From contig CM022665.1 in assembly GCA_012295275.1 (NCBI GenBank), positions 9,347,476 to 9,411,475 on the forward strand: DNA of 64,000 nt, read 5' to 3'. Both the position numbers and the translations under genes were made by a program. Shown here piece by piece: positions 1-13,772 of the stretch. Under the pieces are notes generated by a model, which worked only from the letters and a program-made list of their open reading frames with translations, was not told the origin of the DNA and ran no database searches. Numbering within the stretch: position 1 is the first letter of the stretch; each line of letters begins with the position of its first letter. The stretch comes from Chrysomallon squamiferum. Its lineage: Eukaryota > Mollusca > Gastropoda > Neomphalida > Peltospiridae.

Positions 1-3000
1 CTGAGAAAAATGAATTACCTGTAATAATTAATTAGACATAAGTAGTCATGAGTGTTCATTATTTTTATGCACTGTGACAGTTAATAATCATTTTATAAAT
101 CCAATTTCTACAAAATATTATTCCATAAATATTGTAGATTGAAATTATTTTTATCTGATTATCTGGTAATTTTATAATAATAGGTGAGAAATATCTGTAG
201 TCCATTAATAAACATGTCAGGAATTTAGAAAACAGTACCTTTAAAAAACCCACTAATTTCAGACAAAGCAGTTTTAAGTTCTAATCAGGAAAGAAAACCA
301 ATATATTAATACCTTTGTGCTGGGCATTTTGGGGATTTTCAGAATTGAAACAAGTTTCTGCTCATACTCGCCATGATTTTCTGAATGCTGGAGAAGCCCA
401 TAGTAGATCAGTAATTGCCTACATCAGCACTGAAAGTCACATCACTAACGCGTGACAGAGATCATTGTCATTCAACACCCTGTCAGATATGTACTGCATT
501 GCAGAGATCTCCGTCATTCAGCACCGAAAGTGTTAATATATAGCACGGAACATTCAACAAAATAAAATCTGTAATTTCTAACACATTCATTTTTCACACC
601 TCACAAAGTCTTCCATAATTTTTTATTTTTTTTTGGCTGGAAGTTCATTTTTATATGAGAATGTTTAAAAAACAAACTTCAACTAATATGTTCCCATGCA
701 GAGATTATATTACAATTTGTATTGTGCATATATCTTATCCAGATATATTTAGATAATTAAAATCATGATCAAATTGTTCATGGGTCTAGTTTTTCAGCAT
801 TATTAAAGTGAATTTAAAACATTAAAATGAAAGTTATTACTGCCTCTAGATATTTTTTTAAAGATTTAATTATTGATGTCTGGTATGTTTCAAATAATAT
901 ATGCAACACTATCATACTGTATAAACTTTCTGCCTCCATAAATTTTAACCAAAAAAAATGAAAAAGAAAAGAAAAGAAAGAGAGAGAACAAAGTAAACTT
1001 TAATTTCAGTAAGTAGTGTAATGTTTCCCTTCTGTATTTCAATTTTATGGTACTGGATATCATTACAGTCACTTTAATAAGGCCTTTGTTGTAATAAGGT
1101 AACTAGTAATGAATGATCTAGTTTTGATACAAGTTGGTCTGTGTCTGTCTATGTTTTTAATTAGAGTCCAGTTTGAGATAATGTTTCTTTCTTCTTTTTT
1201 TAAAAAATTGTTAAAATACTTAATGGATTTGATAAGAAGTATTTATAGAATTTGTATTCTAAGAAACTGTAATGTGATATTTTAAAATGAAAGATTTAAA
1301 GAAAAACATCCAAAAACATTATTGACAGTAATACTATTAATGATTAATTTTCTAATTTAAATTGTTTTGTTTTTTTGTGGGGGTGTTTTATTGGTGGTTT
1401 TTCTTTATATATTCAAGGGAGCTAATTTCAGATAACTTGGATAAACCTGCAAATAGATTGTTGTGTTCCCTTTTAAAATACAAATATCTTTTTGAGGTGT
1501 GATACAATACAGTTTTGATGATAATATAAGATTTATTGTCTAAATCTGTTACACACATACATGTAGGCACACATACTTCTACTTACAGGTAAGTAAGTAC
1601 ACACATTCCTACAAACATCATGTGTGCATAGTCATAACTGTAAAGAAAGGCACAGAAGTCCATTTACATCGATTATCAAAATTCACAGATATCCTGAAAT
1701 GTTACTCACTGAAATACATCAATTTAGAAAGAACTAAAAGTTTTCTCTAACAGTTTTCACTTTAACCTGTATTTTAATAATCCTGTTAAATTTAAAATAA
1801 ACTGAATGAGAAATTTAACTGTTCTCATCATATTTAGCAAAAACAACAAACAGCTTATATTTTTCATTTGGTGGGGGGGTTGGCATTAATTCCTATACTG
1901 ACAAGTTTTAAGAATGAACCTATATAATATATTTGTTAATCAAACCCAGCACATTAAGTTTGTCACCCCATTTTAACAGTGCTGAGCAAACACTGTTATC
2001 AGTAGCCAGTTTGGTATATGTGGTCAAGACTGTAAACTTTGTTCACTAGGGTGTGTGTGTATGTTACTTGATACCTTTGTAGTTGGATACCTGTCACTGA
2101 TAGTGATTTGCTGTTTTGATATTTACACATATCTAAACTGCCCAGCCTGCATGACTCATTCTTTGTGGGAATTCCAATTACCTGTAGGGACAATCCGTAC
2201 GATTTTGATGTTACTCTTTTCTCAGTGTCAGTTGAAAACAGAACTTTAAAAACTTGAAATAAAGAAACATTATTTAGTATTAAAAGGGTTGTGCTAAAAT
2301 TTCCAAAAAAACAAAAACACAACACAAAAAAACTGGTAGGGAATGAATAGATGAATCATTAAAAATATTTTACATACAAAGTGTTATAAAATATGTTTTG
2401 GTTAAAAAATAAGGGTTCATTTTAAAATGCAGCATCCAACATTTGTCACATGCTAAAAAATCACTGTAGATATAGTATTAAATATGGCAACCATTTCTGG
2501 AATAATTATGAAATAAAAGCAGAAATTTTTGATCACTGAACTAATATTGTATACTTCCAATCAGTTTTATGTGGGTTTTTTGCAGGTGACTTTTATAAAC
2601 TTTAATAAATAGTCCTTGATGCAAATGATTTATCTGTACATTTCAGTTCAATGCTATTCAGTTTATTACATTGTGAGACCTTTATTTAATATTTATGATA
2701 CTTTATGCAAGATACTTTAAAAAAGAAAAAGAAAGTTTATTGTGTCTATCTACATTTATTTACTCTATGGTTACACTGTTAAAGAATGTTGAGTCTCTGG
2801 TTGAACAAAAAAAGGTACTGCATTAATTTAATATTTAGGATGCCTGATTTATATCTACTGTGGAAAGAACGTTCTTTTATTTCATTATGAATCTTTCATG
2901 ACATGTTAATATATTTTAATATTGATGCTTATTATATGAAAGTTTTTTTTATTTATTTATTTATTGAAGAAACTCAAGTTCCTGTTATGCATTAGTGGTA

Positions 3001-5576
3001 ATGAATTTTTCTTTATAAATATCCACAGTTAGAACAGCACATACCACAGTATTTAACAAACCTGTTAAATGGCATTAGCTAGAACAACCTATTCCAAAAT
3101 TTGTTTTTATACTGGTAATAGCAGTAATACTGTGCTCTTTATTCACAGCATAGTTGGCAAGTTGAAATACTTGACATACCTGTTTGAAGCAATGACAGTA
3201 AAACAATGTCTGCATTGTTGTTTTTATATGTCTGTAAAAAAAAACATTTGCAAACAGGCATCAGTGTATAAATATACTACTGTTTTTTAATCACAAAGCT
3301 GTGTCAGAATTGTTTTTTAAAATAATGCTGAAAATAGCAATAAAAGTGGTTTTTTAGGTCATCAAGTCAGTGCTCTCAGGTAAAGACGTAGCGTACAAGA
3401 CAACCATGTTTTGAGTAATTCAGTGTTTTTATTGGGGATTTTTCATTCTGTTTTTCTTGTGCTTACAGAAGGATAGATTAGACATTTTCTTTAATGGCCT
3501 GTAAAATTATTATAGTTATTATGACTTTTATTGTTTAATTTTGTTCATTTGTTGTTTTTATTTTAATTTTTTAATGTACTGCAAATCATTTTAGAGACCT
3601 AAATTCTTTCTAGTCTTTTAAGTTATTTTATTTTTTTCTGAAGTGTTTTTTAATTATAAATATAGATGAAGAAAATATCCACAATGAACTTTAGTTCTTA
3701 TAATATATTTTATTAAATAGTTTTCTCCAAACAAAATTTATAATAAATAACAGTAATAATAACAATAATATATATATATGCATATACACACATACATCCA
3801 TATATTTTTTATTTATTATTATTTTTTTTTTAAATAAGATTATCTTCTTGATGTTATAGAATTTAATTTATGATCCTGAGTATGAATACAAATTAATCTA
3901 AAGTAACTGTCATGAAGAAGTAAAAATGATTTGTTTACCTACCAGAATACAGTTACAAGTAAAGTTTTAATTACACAAAAACATAAGATGATATTGGTGT
4001 GACAGAGACACTGTAATCAAGATGTACAACTGACCTCTGAGTATATGATGTACCTTGAAGGTCAGGCATAAGGGTGGTAGTGACTGAGTTTACGTAAATT
4101 TGATATAAATTCCAGCCGGGAATTAAACAGGGAGATGTAATGCACACAGAGACAGCCAGTCCATAACATAAACCGAGCAACCAAAGATCCTGGTTTGCCT
4201 TGTTATATCAACATGCTCGAACTTTGTGTTGAAAATGTTTCTCATTTATGCAAACATTTGATATTTTAAAGCTCAGTTTGTTTAGTTTTAATTAAAAATG
4301 AAAAGATGGAGTGAGAATTAAAGATGTGAACATAGGACTAACGCTGCTTAGAAATAACACAAGACTTTGGAATATTCAGAATTCATAAGCTGCAGTCATG
4401 GAGTAGATTGGATTAATGTGAATTGAATTGTAGGAAATGGGGGGGTGAATGTTGATTTAAAATACTGGTGCACTCACATTAATTGTTTGTTACAGTTTTT
4501 GAATGATTTCTTTTGCTGTAATTAAACAATATTTATATAAATTAATGCCACAGGTGTTTTATGGGATGTCTCAGAATTTTAAAAAACTTTATTACTACAA
4601 TATACTGTTTATGCAGAAATAATTCTAGTGTCATTGAGGAATACAAAGGAAATTTTAAAGCTTTTATAAACATAATTTTGAGATGACACTTTTGATCATC
4701 TTTATTACTTGTGATATATTCAGTGTTAAAAAAAGAAGAAGGAAAAATGCATTAATATTACTGAAAAAAAAAATGTTAGAACATCATGTATTTTAATGGT
4801 TTAAGGAAGTGACACAATAGTAGATTTTAATATGATTTTATTGTCATTAAAAATCAAAAATGTGTACACCTGTTTCTGATGATGTGTATACAACATTCAG
4901 TTTTCTGTAGCAATACAATTTATAAAAATGATATTTAACCCAGAAAATAAACATCAATTAATATTTACTAGATTAATGAATGAATGATTCAGGTTAAAAA
5001 AATAAAGTAAAATAACAAAAGACAGGTAGAAAAAAAAATTGCCCTGAATTAATCCATTAAATTTAGATAAATGTAAGGTGGGTCTGCCAAAGTATCAATT
5101 ATCTGTTATGTATTGCTTACATTGCAATATCCTGATTCAGCTTAGCAGGAGTGTCACCTCACCCTTTTTGTTGTTCACTTAGAATTGCTTAAACAGATCT
5201 TGTTCGTATGGTGAACAAATTACCTTTCTTAGACTGACATATGACTCAAGACTTGCGATATCTGCATTTTATGCATAGTTTGCTGACAATTTAGCACTGC
5301 ACAGTGATATAAAGGAAAAACCAAAGGAAATAAAATAGAGGTCACTGAAACTTGTGCCAGAATCCAGACAGTGATGAAAATGATTATATACGCAATTTTA
5401 CCAACAGGTACTTATCACTAAGAATCACACAGCCTTTTATCAGTTTTATGCAACAGTTGATCTTAACATTTGTGTCGACCCAATTCAGTATACATATTGT
5501 GACCTATAAAGTCTTATCTAACAACCCAACTCTGACTAAGCATTTAGTAGTAGATAAAATAATTTTACATAGAGAG

Positions 5577-5625
<49 letters not shown>

Positions 5626-7710
5626 TTTATTTTATTAATATTTTTTTTACCTTTATTGAACCAGGATTTTAAGGAACATAAATAATTTATAAAATTTAGG
5701 AGATGATATTAACAAATCCAAGGCTAGAATCAAGACTTTCTTATCTTACTTCACAAAAAGAAGTTTGTAAGCCTACCCTTCTTTTTCAGCTGGCAAAATC
5801 TGCACTTACTGCCTTAACTATAGGCCTGTATGTGTGGATACACATATCTGCATTTTCTCTTGTTAAATGGTTTGATTGAAACATTCTCCATACATCTATG
5901 TTGTTATGTGAATTATAACTAAATTTATTGTTTTGCTGCAGGCATTTTACTGACATTTAAATTAAGCTATGTGACATCATGTGCCTTAGGCAAGGATACT
6001 TGTACATCACCTGTCAGGCATAATTAATGCTTTGTTGGACCTCCAGCATACTCATTTATTGCCCTAATTTTCTCTCAGGGAATAATGTAATAAATGTATC
6101 AACTACTTAATAAAATGATACCACAGAATATTTATATGTGAAATTCCTTTAAATAAAAAAGCCCAAACATCTTCTTATGGATTAAGAGGTACTTGCAGAT
6201 TAGTATTAAAATGTAATAATAGACTGCAGAATCAGTTTTGATTAATGACTGTACTGAGAGCTTTTTCCCATAGTGCTTACCAGCCAGTAATCCATGACAG
6301 GTTTATCAAAGACTGGTTTGTACATTCACGTGTACAGTAAATTGCATATAATATGTCACTTGCTACTAATAAGTAAGAATACTCATGCAGTTTATTTTAG
6401 TATTACCTGTCATTAAATGTAAAAAAAACCAGACAACCTCCCCAAAAATAATAATAAACTCCCTCCCCCCCAAACCCCCCAAAAAAACCCCAGACATATT
6501 TCATACTAATTATGTTCATATTTTTTATTAAACAATTGTTTATTTATTTATAATATAATCGGCAATAAATATCCAGGTATACAACAGTCATAACACTTAA
6601 TATTTTGATAAAACTCATGATGTAAAATGAAAATAAATCTTTAGGAAAATACACAGTTTCTGGACTAATGTGTGACTAATAGCTTTTGGAATTACAATTG
6701 TTTAGCCGGTTGTTTACCAACAACAAAGTTAGCGTGACATTTGAAAGCAGAACAAACCATGAAATAAATGTGGTGAATAATAAACAACTATATATATATA
6801 TATATATAGCACAGTAAGGAAGAACTGAAAAGCCTGATTAGTCATCTGAAAAAGAAAGAAAAAAGTCATTATTTATTAATTTTATTTTTATAAATAAAAT
6901 TATTTAGAATATGAATCATGATATATTTTACACTTTTTAAAAATATAACAGTGCTTCTGCATTTAATCACTATCTTCTGACTTTTTAATCGACTACTGAA
7001 AAACTTATTTATTATGACAATGGTACACTTTTTAAAGAATTAACAAATAACAATAATAATAATAATAATCATAATATATTAGAACATTTCTTTGTTAAAC
7101 TGGTTAGAATAATAAGAATAACTTGACTGTTGGTAAAAGTAACAACTTGGGTAGCAATTTTGCCTAGGTTAGCTTGTTGAAATCTAGTGTTTATATAGCA
7201 GATATTCTCATTCAGTTTTGAGTTCATTCCTTTCTCACTAATCTAGTGTTTCATAAACAGGACATTGATCTGACTCACAGTCCAACTTTACTATTTGTTT
7301 CCCCAGGAAAAGAAGCTTGAATTATAGTGATTAAATCAGTTTAGTTCATTTCCATTTAATCAAAACCAATTATTTGTACCTGTTCTGTCAATACTGAAAC
7401 TTTATATATTTATAACAGTTTTGCAATTATTGTCTTCAGTCAATGCCTCAGTTAATTAAAGAAAATTGCTATTTCTTTTTTCTTTTTTTTTTTCATCCAT
7501 GGTCCTGTTTATTTCTTGAGAAGTATATATTTTTTTAAGGTTTGGGATAATATCACTAAGCAATAGTATTTATTTAAGAATTACACAGTTAAAGAAAATA
7601 CTAAACCTTTTGTTTTAGACATCTTTTTTTTTTTTTTAGAATGAGCTTAGTAATATTAATCTTTGATGCTTTGTTTTTGAGATTCTGGTCTGAGTTATTT
7701 CATGTTTCAG
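1..7710. other. Left flank or intron, no recognised exon
   Basis: AT-rich sequence with short low-complexity runs, a (TA)n tract near 6790 and a (GT)n tract at 5581-5624. The FANCG-like gene starting at 7711 opens in phase 2 and lacks its N-terminal half, so some of this stretch is probably intron. I could not find upstream exons that match FANCG. A few short segments have splice-like ends but no convincing protein match. Confidence 0.5.
5571..5624. repeat. (AG)n/(GT)n microsatellite
   Basis: Ten bases of AG repeat run directly into about 44 bases of uninterrupted TG repeat. This is a compound microsatellite. The Cys/Val-rich reading frame across it is an artefact of the repeat. Confidence 0.95.
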
Positions 7711-9655
7711 ATTTAATGAAGCTTCAGAAAAATATTTAGATCTTCTGGCAGTAAAAAGTGACCTTTTGTCACTAAGTCTGAAGGTAAATATTATTACTGT
7801 CTGAATTTTAAAAATGTTTCTTAACTTTTTGTATTATTTCTATATTTATTTTTATCTCAGTTTTTAGTTTTAATATTTTATTTTTATTATATTTATTAAT
7901 ATATATATAAAAGAAAAAATATATATATAGATTATTTATTTTATTTTTTCTTTGACTGTAAATAAATATTTATTTGACCTAATTAGATGAGAAATGCAAC
8001 CTAATTATTTTAGTCAGAGTCCATTGCAAATCTAAAAATAAATTACACAAACTGTCTGTTTCTTCAGATTTTATATATTTTATAATAAACATCTCTGAAA
8101 AATAAATAAATAAATAAATAAATTAATATACATATGTATATGTGGGTATGGATGGGTATGTGTTATGTCACTACTGGAATTAATTAATTTTTATTTTATT
8201 TTAGGGAAATGAAACAAATTTGATAAAATTACCAGATATGGTGACTATCTACACTGAATGTGCTTACTGCCTTTTAAAATCAGGTCAGTTCAAGGAATGT
8301 ATAATTATTTGCACCAAAGCTCTGGAAACATACACTTCAACTGTTATGACTGATTCGATGGTGGTTTTTTCAGAACCACTGGAAGACAGTCTTTTTGCAG
8401 ATGATAAAAATGTTCTACAAGAGAACACAGAAAATAAATCTGTCTGGTCACGAAAGAGACAAAGGTCAGAATCTTGTGTTCATTCTGAAGATGTCCAGTG
8501 GAAGGAAATGAAACAGTATATGACGTTGATCTTTTATAAAACTGATGCTCTGTATCAGATGAAAGATTTTAAATCTGCTGCAGATATTCTTCACAGGTAC
8601 ATAATTATTTTGACGTCATAACAAACATATTTTTTAAACGTATTTTAAATTGATTTATTTTCAGTTATAATATATCAAGATCTTTTAAGACATATGACAC
8701 AATATAAAAACAAAACATTCAGAAAACATCAATGAGGATTTAAAATTTATTTTCTTATGGCAAGATATTATTTTAAATTCATGAAAATGTTCAGAAAACA
8801 TTAAACTATAGCATAATTATGTGTTTTATTTTTGAACTTAAGAATGTTGCTTAAAACTGCCAAACAGGCATTCAAAACATATAGCAATTCATCAATAACA
8901 GTTACATTTAACAGATGTCTAGGTATTTGTTGTATCTAATAATATCAATAAAGTCATACAAAGGTGATGGGTCTTTTTTATGGTAATAGAGTGTATACCA
9001 AAACTCTAAATGTTTTTTTTAATGCTAAATGCATTTACCTGGTTCCAAGATCTCTTGCACACATGTGAAAACAGTCAGTGCTGAGGATGTATATAAAAAT
9101 GATGTAATTTTACCCAATATATGTTCATAACTTGAAACTTCAGCCTAGGAACTGATAAAACCCACATAAATAATAAGGATGCAGTTTACTGTATAATATT
9201 TTGTTTCACTATTTTAGAGCTGTAGTTGGTCAAAACTGTTGATAGCAAACCAACATATTAGGCAGGTCAATTATATAATTATTTTTTTTTACACTGAGTT
9301 TAATAAAAAATTAATTGAAATTGTTAGTTCTATAGAAAAACTTCAAGACAGCTCTGGAGAGATTTTATCAGACAAAGACAGTATAAGTTTAACAGAAGTT
9401 TCTGCTGTGAAGAAACAGAGAATTGTTGATGGACAAATTATAAACCCAGGTAAATAACTGAATGTTTTTTATTTAAAGTTAAATTAATATTCTGTTATAA
9501 ATAGCTTTACTAGATGATTTCCAGCATAAAAGGAACATGTCATAATTAACAGTGCTAGGTGATATGGTTATTTATTTCAAAAACATGGATGATATTTTAT
9601 CTGTTTATTTTTTTATTGACACAAAAATTACATTTTTGTTTTTTTCATGATGCAG

Positions 9656-9698
<43 letters not shown>

Positions 9699-12183
9699 GT
9701 ATATATTATTAGTGGGTATCATTCATTTAACATTCATGGTTCAGCATACCCTTGTTAGGCCTCCAAATGTTTTTGATATTCTTGCCTCCATATATATGTT
9801 GTATACATTTGATTTCTTCCCACTACTAAATCATGTGTTATTTTTGATAAGCTCATACATTCAAGATAGTCTCTTCTTGTATAAAAACAATGTTTACTTA
9901 TCAGCTTATTGTGTTGCCTGTGCCATGATGTTTATAAAATGCATGTCCACTTATAAGGTACCATAAATGTGGATCACTACTATACTCTAGCTGTCTCAGA
10001 AGTGAATTCTGAATCAAATCAAATCTTGATTCTCCATATAAAATACTAATAATGTGCATTTTTGAAAAGAATATTTTGTCACAAAATTACAACTTCTTAA
10101 ATTAGTTAACAGCTTGAAGTATATTGTGTATAATACTAACATTTTTTGTTTTGAAAATGTCTATATGAATTATATTGGCTGAAATTCTGGAATTGTTTGT
10201 TTTCCTGTTTCAGCTAATAGTAACAATGCAATATCAACAATAACCATGATGTGGCAAAAGTTACTGAGTGAAGCTTGTAGCAATCTTGCTAATGTTTTAA
10301 TGGAAATGGACAATTTACATGATTCCCTACATTACTGCAGACTCTCAATACAAATAAATAAAGGTATTTTTAAATCATTTTTTTTCTCCAAATTATCAAA
10401 TAGCATTTATGACATTTATTTTATATTCTTTAAAAAAATGTAGAGGAACCTGAAATGTTAATGTTAAAATCAACAGTTAGACCAAATATATGCTTTGACT
10501 ACAGACATCCTAGTAAAGAGTATTCAGATCTGTTTATCAACACACTGAAACACAGTCTATAGTTTGCACATGCATCATACAGTTGCCCTGTACATGTGTT
10601 TGGAGTGTCATTTTCGATTTTGACAGGTCATTTAATCAGTGTGGAATATTATTTCTGTCAATCTTTTTCATTCTGTTGATCATACAGTTATTATTATTTA
10701 GGTTTTCATCATTTTTATTGTTTGAATTTGCAATGCAGCATATGCAAAATGATAAACATTTGTCAGTGTGAAGAGCTCAACACTTTCAGTGTTTCAAAAT
10801 CACTGATCAGCAGACTATGGAATAGTTTGTCCCCAGTTTGTGCCTACCTTAAGAAGGTATAAGAATGGTGTATGGAGTATAAACATTGGGGTATTTATTA
10901 CCAGTCACATGTCAGATGACTGGTTATGCCTGACAGAAACCCCCTCCATATTGTGCAAAGAAGGGTCACTGGGCAGTACTACTGAGACAGTATATTGACA
11001 CCCTTTATTATGCCAGTTGCTAGAGGTGTGGGTCTAAATTTTGTTTTTCAGGATGACAGTGCCCATATTCACTGTACATGAGTCATCAATGCTCATTGTC
11101 AGCAGCACAAAATACATTGAATATTGTGACTTAAACCTTTTCCCTACTGAAGAGGTCTGGGACATGATAAGGAGACGTGTGCAGCATTGTTAAAGAATGC
11201 CAACCATGAAAGTGCTGGTCCTATAGATGTGAAATGGTGTTGAAATGGAAATGAAGCATCATTGTGAGCACTGCAGTGTTAAATTCCTATCAGTACTACC
11301 ATTTTTCCCCCAAGTTTCATGTACATGCACCAAATTCTGACCATTACATGCTGATTACCTGCAATTGTTGTGCAATGTGCATTAAATTTGTTTTATGGCT
11401 TTTTGGGCATGTTGTCCCAATACAGGAACATTAACAAATGTAGATATTCAGCAACATTGTCAAAGAATATATAAATTTTGTAAAATCAAATACCTTTCAT
11501 CTTTTCCTATCACCTATGCATGTCTTTTTTGAAAAGAGTACATAATTTCTTGAAAACATTACTGTAGAACAAAACATTGATTAACACATTAACACTAGGG
11601 CAAATATGTTTAGTTTTCATCTGACTTGTTTCAGAAAACACTAAATCCTGGTACACACTCTCTCTGGTTCTACAGAAGATGGGACGTCATAATGAATCCA
11701 TCAATTCCTGGCTCCAGCATCGCAGTATTCATCACAAATCAGATTCATTTCAATTAGCCAATGAACTGAAAAGAAGAAGGGATGAGTTTAGGTTTGTTTT
11801 CCATCTGTATGAAATGTAGAGAATCATCTTTCTGGTATAATTAATATAGATATCTTTGTATTTTCTTTTTTCATATTGTACAGTAAATATTAAGTGTGTG
11901 TGTGTGTGTGTGTGTTTGATATCTATAAAGAATCCATTGGCTTTATGAATTGTTTTTGTTAATAATTGTCAATTATAATATTAAACAGGAATTAAATTGT
12001 CCTTGAGTTAGTTAAAAATGAAGTACTTTTCTTTTTTCTTTCAGGCTAGTTAATAAAGACAATGTGGAAATTAAAACAGCTTTATTAGCTGATCCTATAC
12101 CATCATGTGAATTGTTGAAAATGGACATATCATCAATTGAACAGTTACTGAAATGTCAACAGTCAAAATATTTTGTTTATTAA
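7711..12183 (+). CDS. FANCG: FANCG-like TPR protein (Fanconi anaemia group G), 3' exons only
   Basis: Six exons join in consistent phase: 7711-7783, 8205-8596, 9328-9449, 10214-10363, 11635-11791 and 12045-12183 (stop TAA). They code about 343 C-terminal residues. The first exon reads FNEASEKYLDLLAV, close to the EHYLDLLAL segment I recall of human FANCG. The next gives LPDMVTIYTECAYCLLKSG, matching the MPEVFLEAAVALIQAG repeat. The exons at 10214 and 11635 form a TPR pair (LLSEACSNLANVLMEMDN, then WYTLSLVLQKMGRHNES) that aligns with the last FANCG repeats. In vertebrates FANCG is a TPR scaffold of the nuclear Fanconi core complex, which monoubiquitinates FANCD2/FANCI during crosslink repair. 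An acidic, Ser/Lys-rich insert (VWSRKRQRSES, near 8440) separates repeats. The third exon's acceptor (ag at 9326-9327) was chosen because it alone keeps phase; an alternative at 9299 does not. The N-terminal half is missing from the model. The family call rests on remembered sequence. Confidence 0.75.
9661..9695. repeat. (TG)n microsatellite in FANCG intron
   Basis: About 35 bases of uninterrupted TG repeat in the intron between the exons ending at 9449 and starting at 10214. A shorter TG run (about 11896-11916) sits in the last intron. Confidence 0.95.
10786..11300 (+). mobile_element. Decayed Tc1/mariner-type transposase fragment
   Basis: Lying in the FANCG intron between 10363 and 11635, this stretch is less AT-rich than its surroundings. 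Read with several frame changes it gives the order typical of the C-terminal catalytic half of Tc1-like transposases. A YIDTL segment (about 10993) is followed by FQDDSAHIH (about 11049), which corresponds to the FQQDNAxxH catalytic block. Next comes LFPTEEVWDMIRRRVQ (about 11138), corresponding to the DLNPIEHVWDxLxRRV block. Frameshifts and in-frame stops show that it is dead. I did not find clear terminal inverted repeats. It shares the orientation of the host gene. Confidence 0.75.
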
Positions 12184-12359
12184 AAATTATTTTAAAATCT
12201 GTTTTGTGATTTTTTAAATATTCCAAATTTAAACAGATATACAGATTCCATTATATGCCTTTAGATGTTATCTTATTAAAATTGAATCAAAACTGATATT
12301 TTAAAAAGTATTTGTTTTTAAATTTCTTTTATATTTTTTCCTTTCAGTATTTATTAGTG

Positions 12360-12365
12360 TAATAA
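12360..12365 (+). other. Candidate polyadenylation signal, FANCG-like gene
   Basis: AATAAA lies about 180 bases after the stop codon at 12183 and is followed by a GT-containing stretch and a long poly-A run. It is the first well-placed canonical signal downstream. Confidence 0.5.
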
Positions 12366-12502
12366 AGGCAAAGGTCTAGCAAAAAAAAAAAAAAAAAAAA
12401 ATGTGTTACATAAAAAAAAAATGTATTTACCTATTAATTTTTTTAATTTGTAATTTATTTATTTTTTTATTTTTATAATTTGTTTTTTTATTATTTTTAT
12501 AT

Positions 12503-12534
<32 letters not shown>

Positions 12535-13738
12535 TTTATATTTTTTTATATTTTTTTGTGTGATATTTACCTCTGTTGATATTAATGTTACAGTTGAATG
12601 ATTTTTAAAAAAAAGTTTATATATGTCTGTATCATATAAACTTTATCACACTGTATAATGGTCAGAGTGGTGTGAAATTATTTTACGGTTAGTTACATTT
12701 ATTAAAAGAGTGAATATTTGATATATTTACTAAGCCTGTATGACATGCTGTTCTATGAATTTATGATGCTGATACACATAGTATTATTGATCACTGTGAC
12801 AGAAGGCAAATCTGTCATACCTTGAAGCCTTTCATATTGTTACATACACCATCTGTTGCAACTTAGATATAGACATCAATAAATCATTATTTTCTTCTAG
12901 CTAGTCTTTAATCTGATTCCTTTGTCACTATAGCATAGTACTGTTTTCTGTTAGTATTTCAAGTTCACTGATATGGCCAAAGGTCATACAGTGACTATCT
13001 GTATTTTTCTTCTTAACAAAGAATCTGTTATTTCAATTTAAGGGTGTTAATAACATTGTTTTCTGATGTTTATTAACATTGAAAAAAAAAAAAAAGATTT
13101 AAAAATTAAATATTTGTTGGATACACAGATAATGTTTAACCTTTTTAGAAACTTGGTGATTAAACTTTTTAAATCATAACTGATGACCAAGAAATAAAAG
13201 ATCTTCTTGAGGTCATGGTATGAAAAATAAACATTGTTCCTGGGTCACTTATTATCCACCAAATACAGATGAAGCATCATTACCAAAACTTTGTTTCTCT
13301 TTTTTAAAAACTTTTTATAAGTTGGATGATCTATTTAGTACACGTTTTTGTATTTTATTGTTTTTTACATGCATTTGCAGATCCTGCCAGACAAGCAAAA
13401 CACAGCAACCAAATGTAATTAAGATAACAATTTATGAAAATCAGATCATTGTCAGCATTAAATAAAAATATTTATATATACTTTTATTTTTACTTTAACT
13501 ATTTCACCAGTGATTTTATTTTATTTTAATTTTCATAACTATATGTTGTGGGTGTGCCTGTAACAAAATTGTCACTCCCTTGTAAGAGCTTTTTTCTTAG
13601 TCAGACATAAACTAATGGATACATTTATAATGAGTGGCCTGGAGATATTCCACCATGTATATTTTTCACATTTTATTTAAAATAGTAGGATACTTCCTTT
13701 TTCTCATACTGTAAAATGTTTGTCTACAGACTGTTTAG

Positions 13739-13772
<34 letters not shown>

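Noticed and set aside
3971-4180. 69-codon minus-strand open frame with a less AT-rich stretch
   Set aside because: It could be an old repeat fragment, but no motif, terminal repeat or homology could be named.
5361-5407. Segment NPDSDENDYIRNFTN ending in a phase-2 donor, a possible exon before the FANCG exon at 7711
   Set aside because: The end phase fits, but the acceptor lacks a pyrimidine tract and the peptide does not resemble the FANCG segment expected there.
6275-6301. 27-nt segment with good splice-like ends before the FANCG exon
   Set aside because: The peptide (AYQPVIHD) does not match FANCG, and such short matches to splice signals are expected by chance.
9239-9457. Open frame beginning MIANQHIRQV as the FANCG exon start, or acceptor at 9299
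   Set aside because: Joining the preceding exon (phase 2) at 9299 breaks the frame, and the acceptor at 9218 runs into a stop. The acceptor at 9328 keeps phase on both sides.
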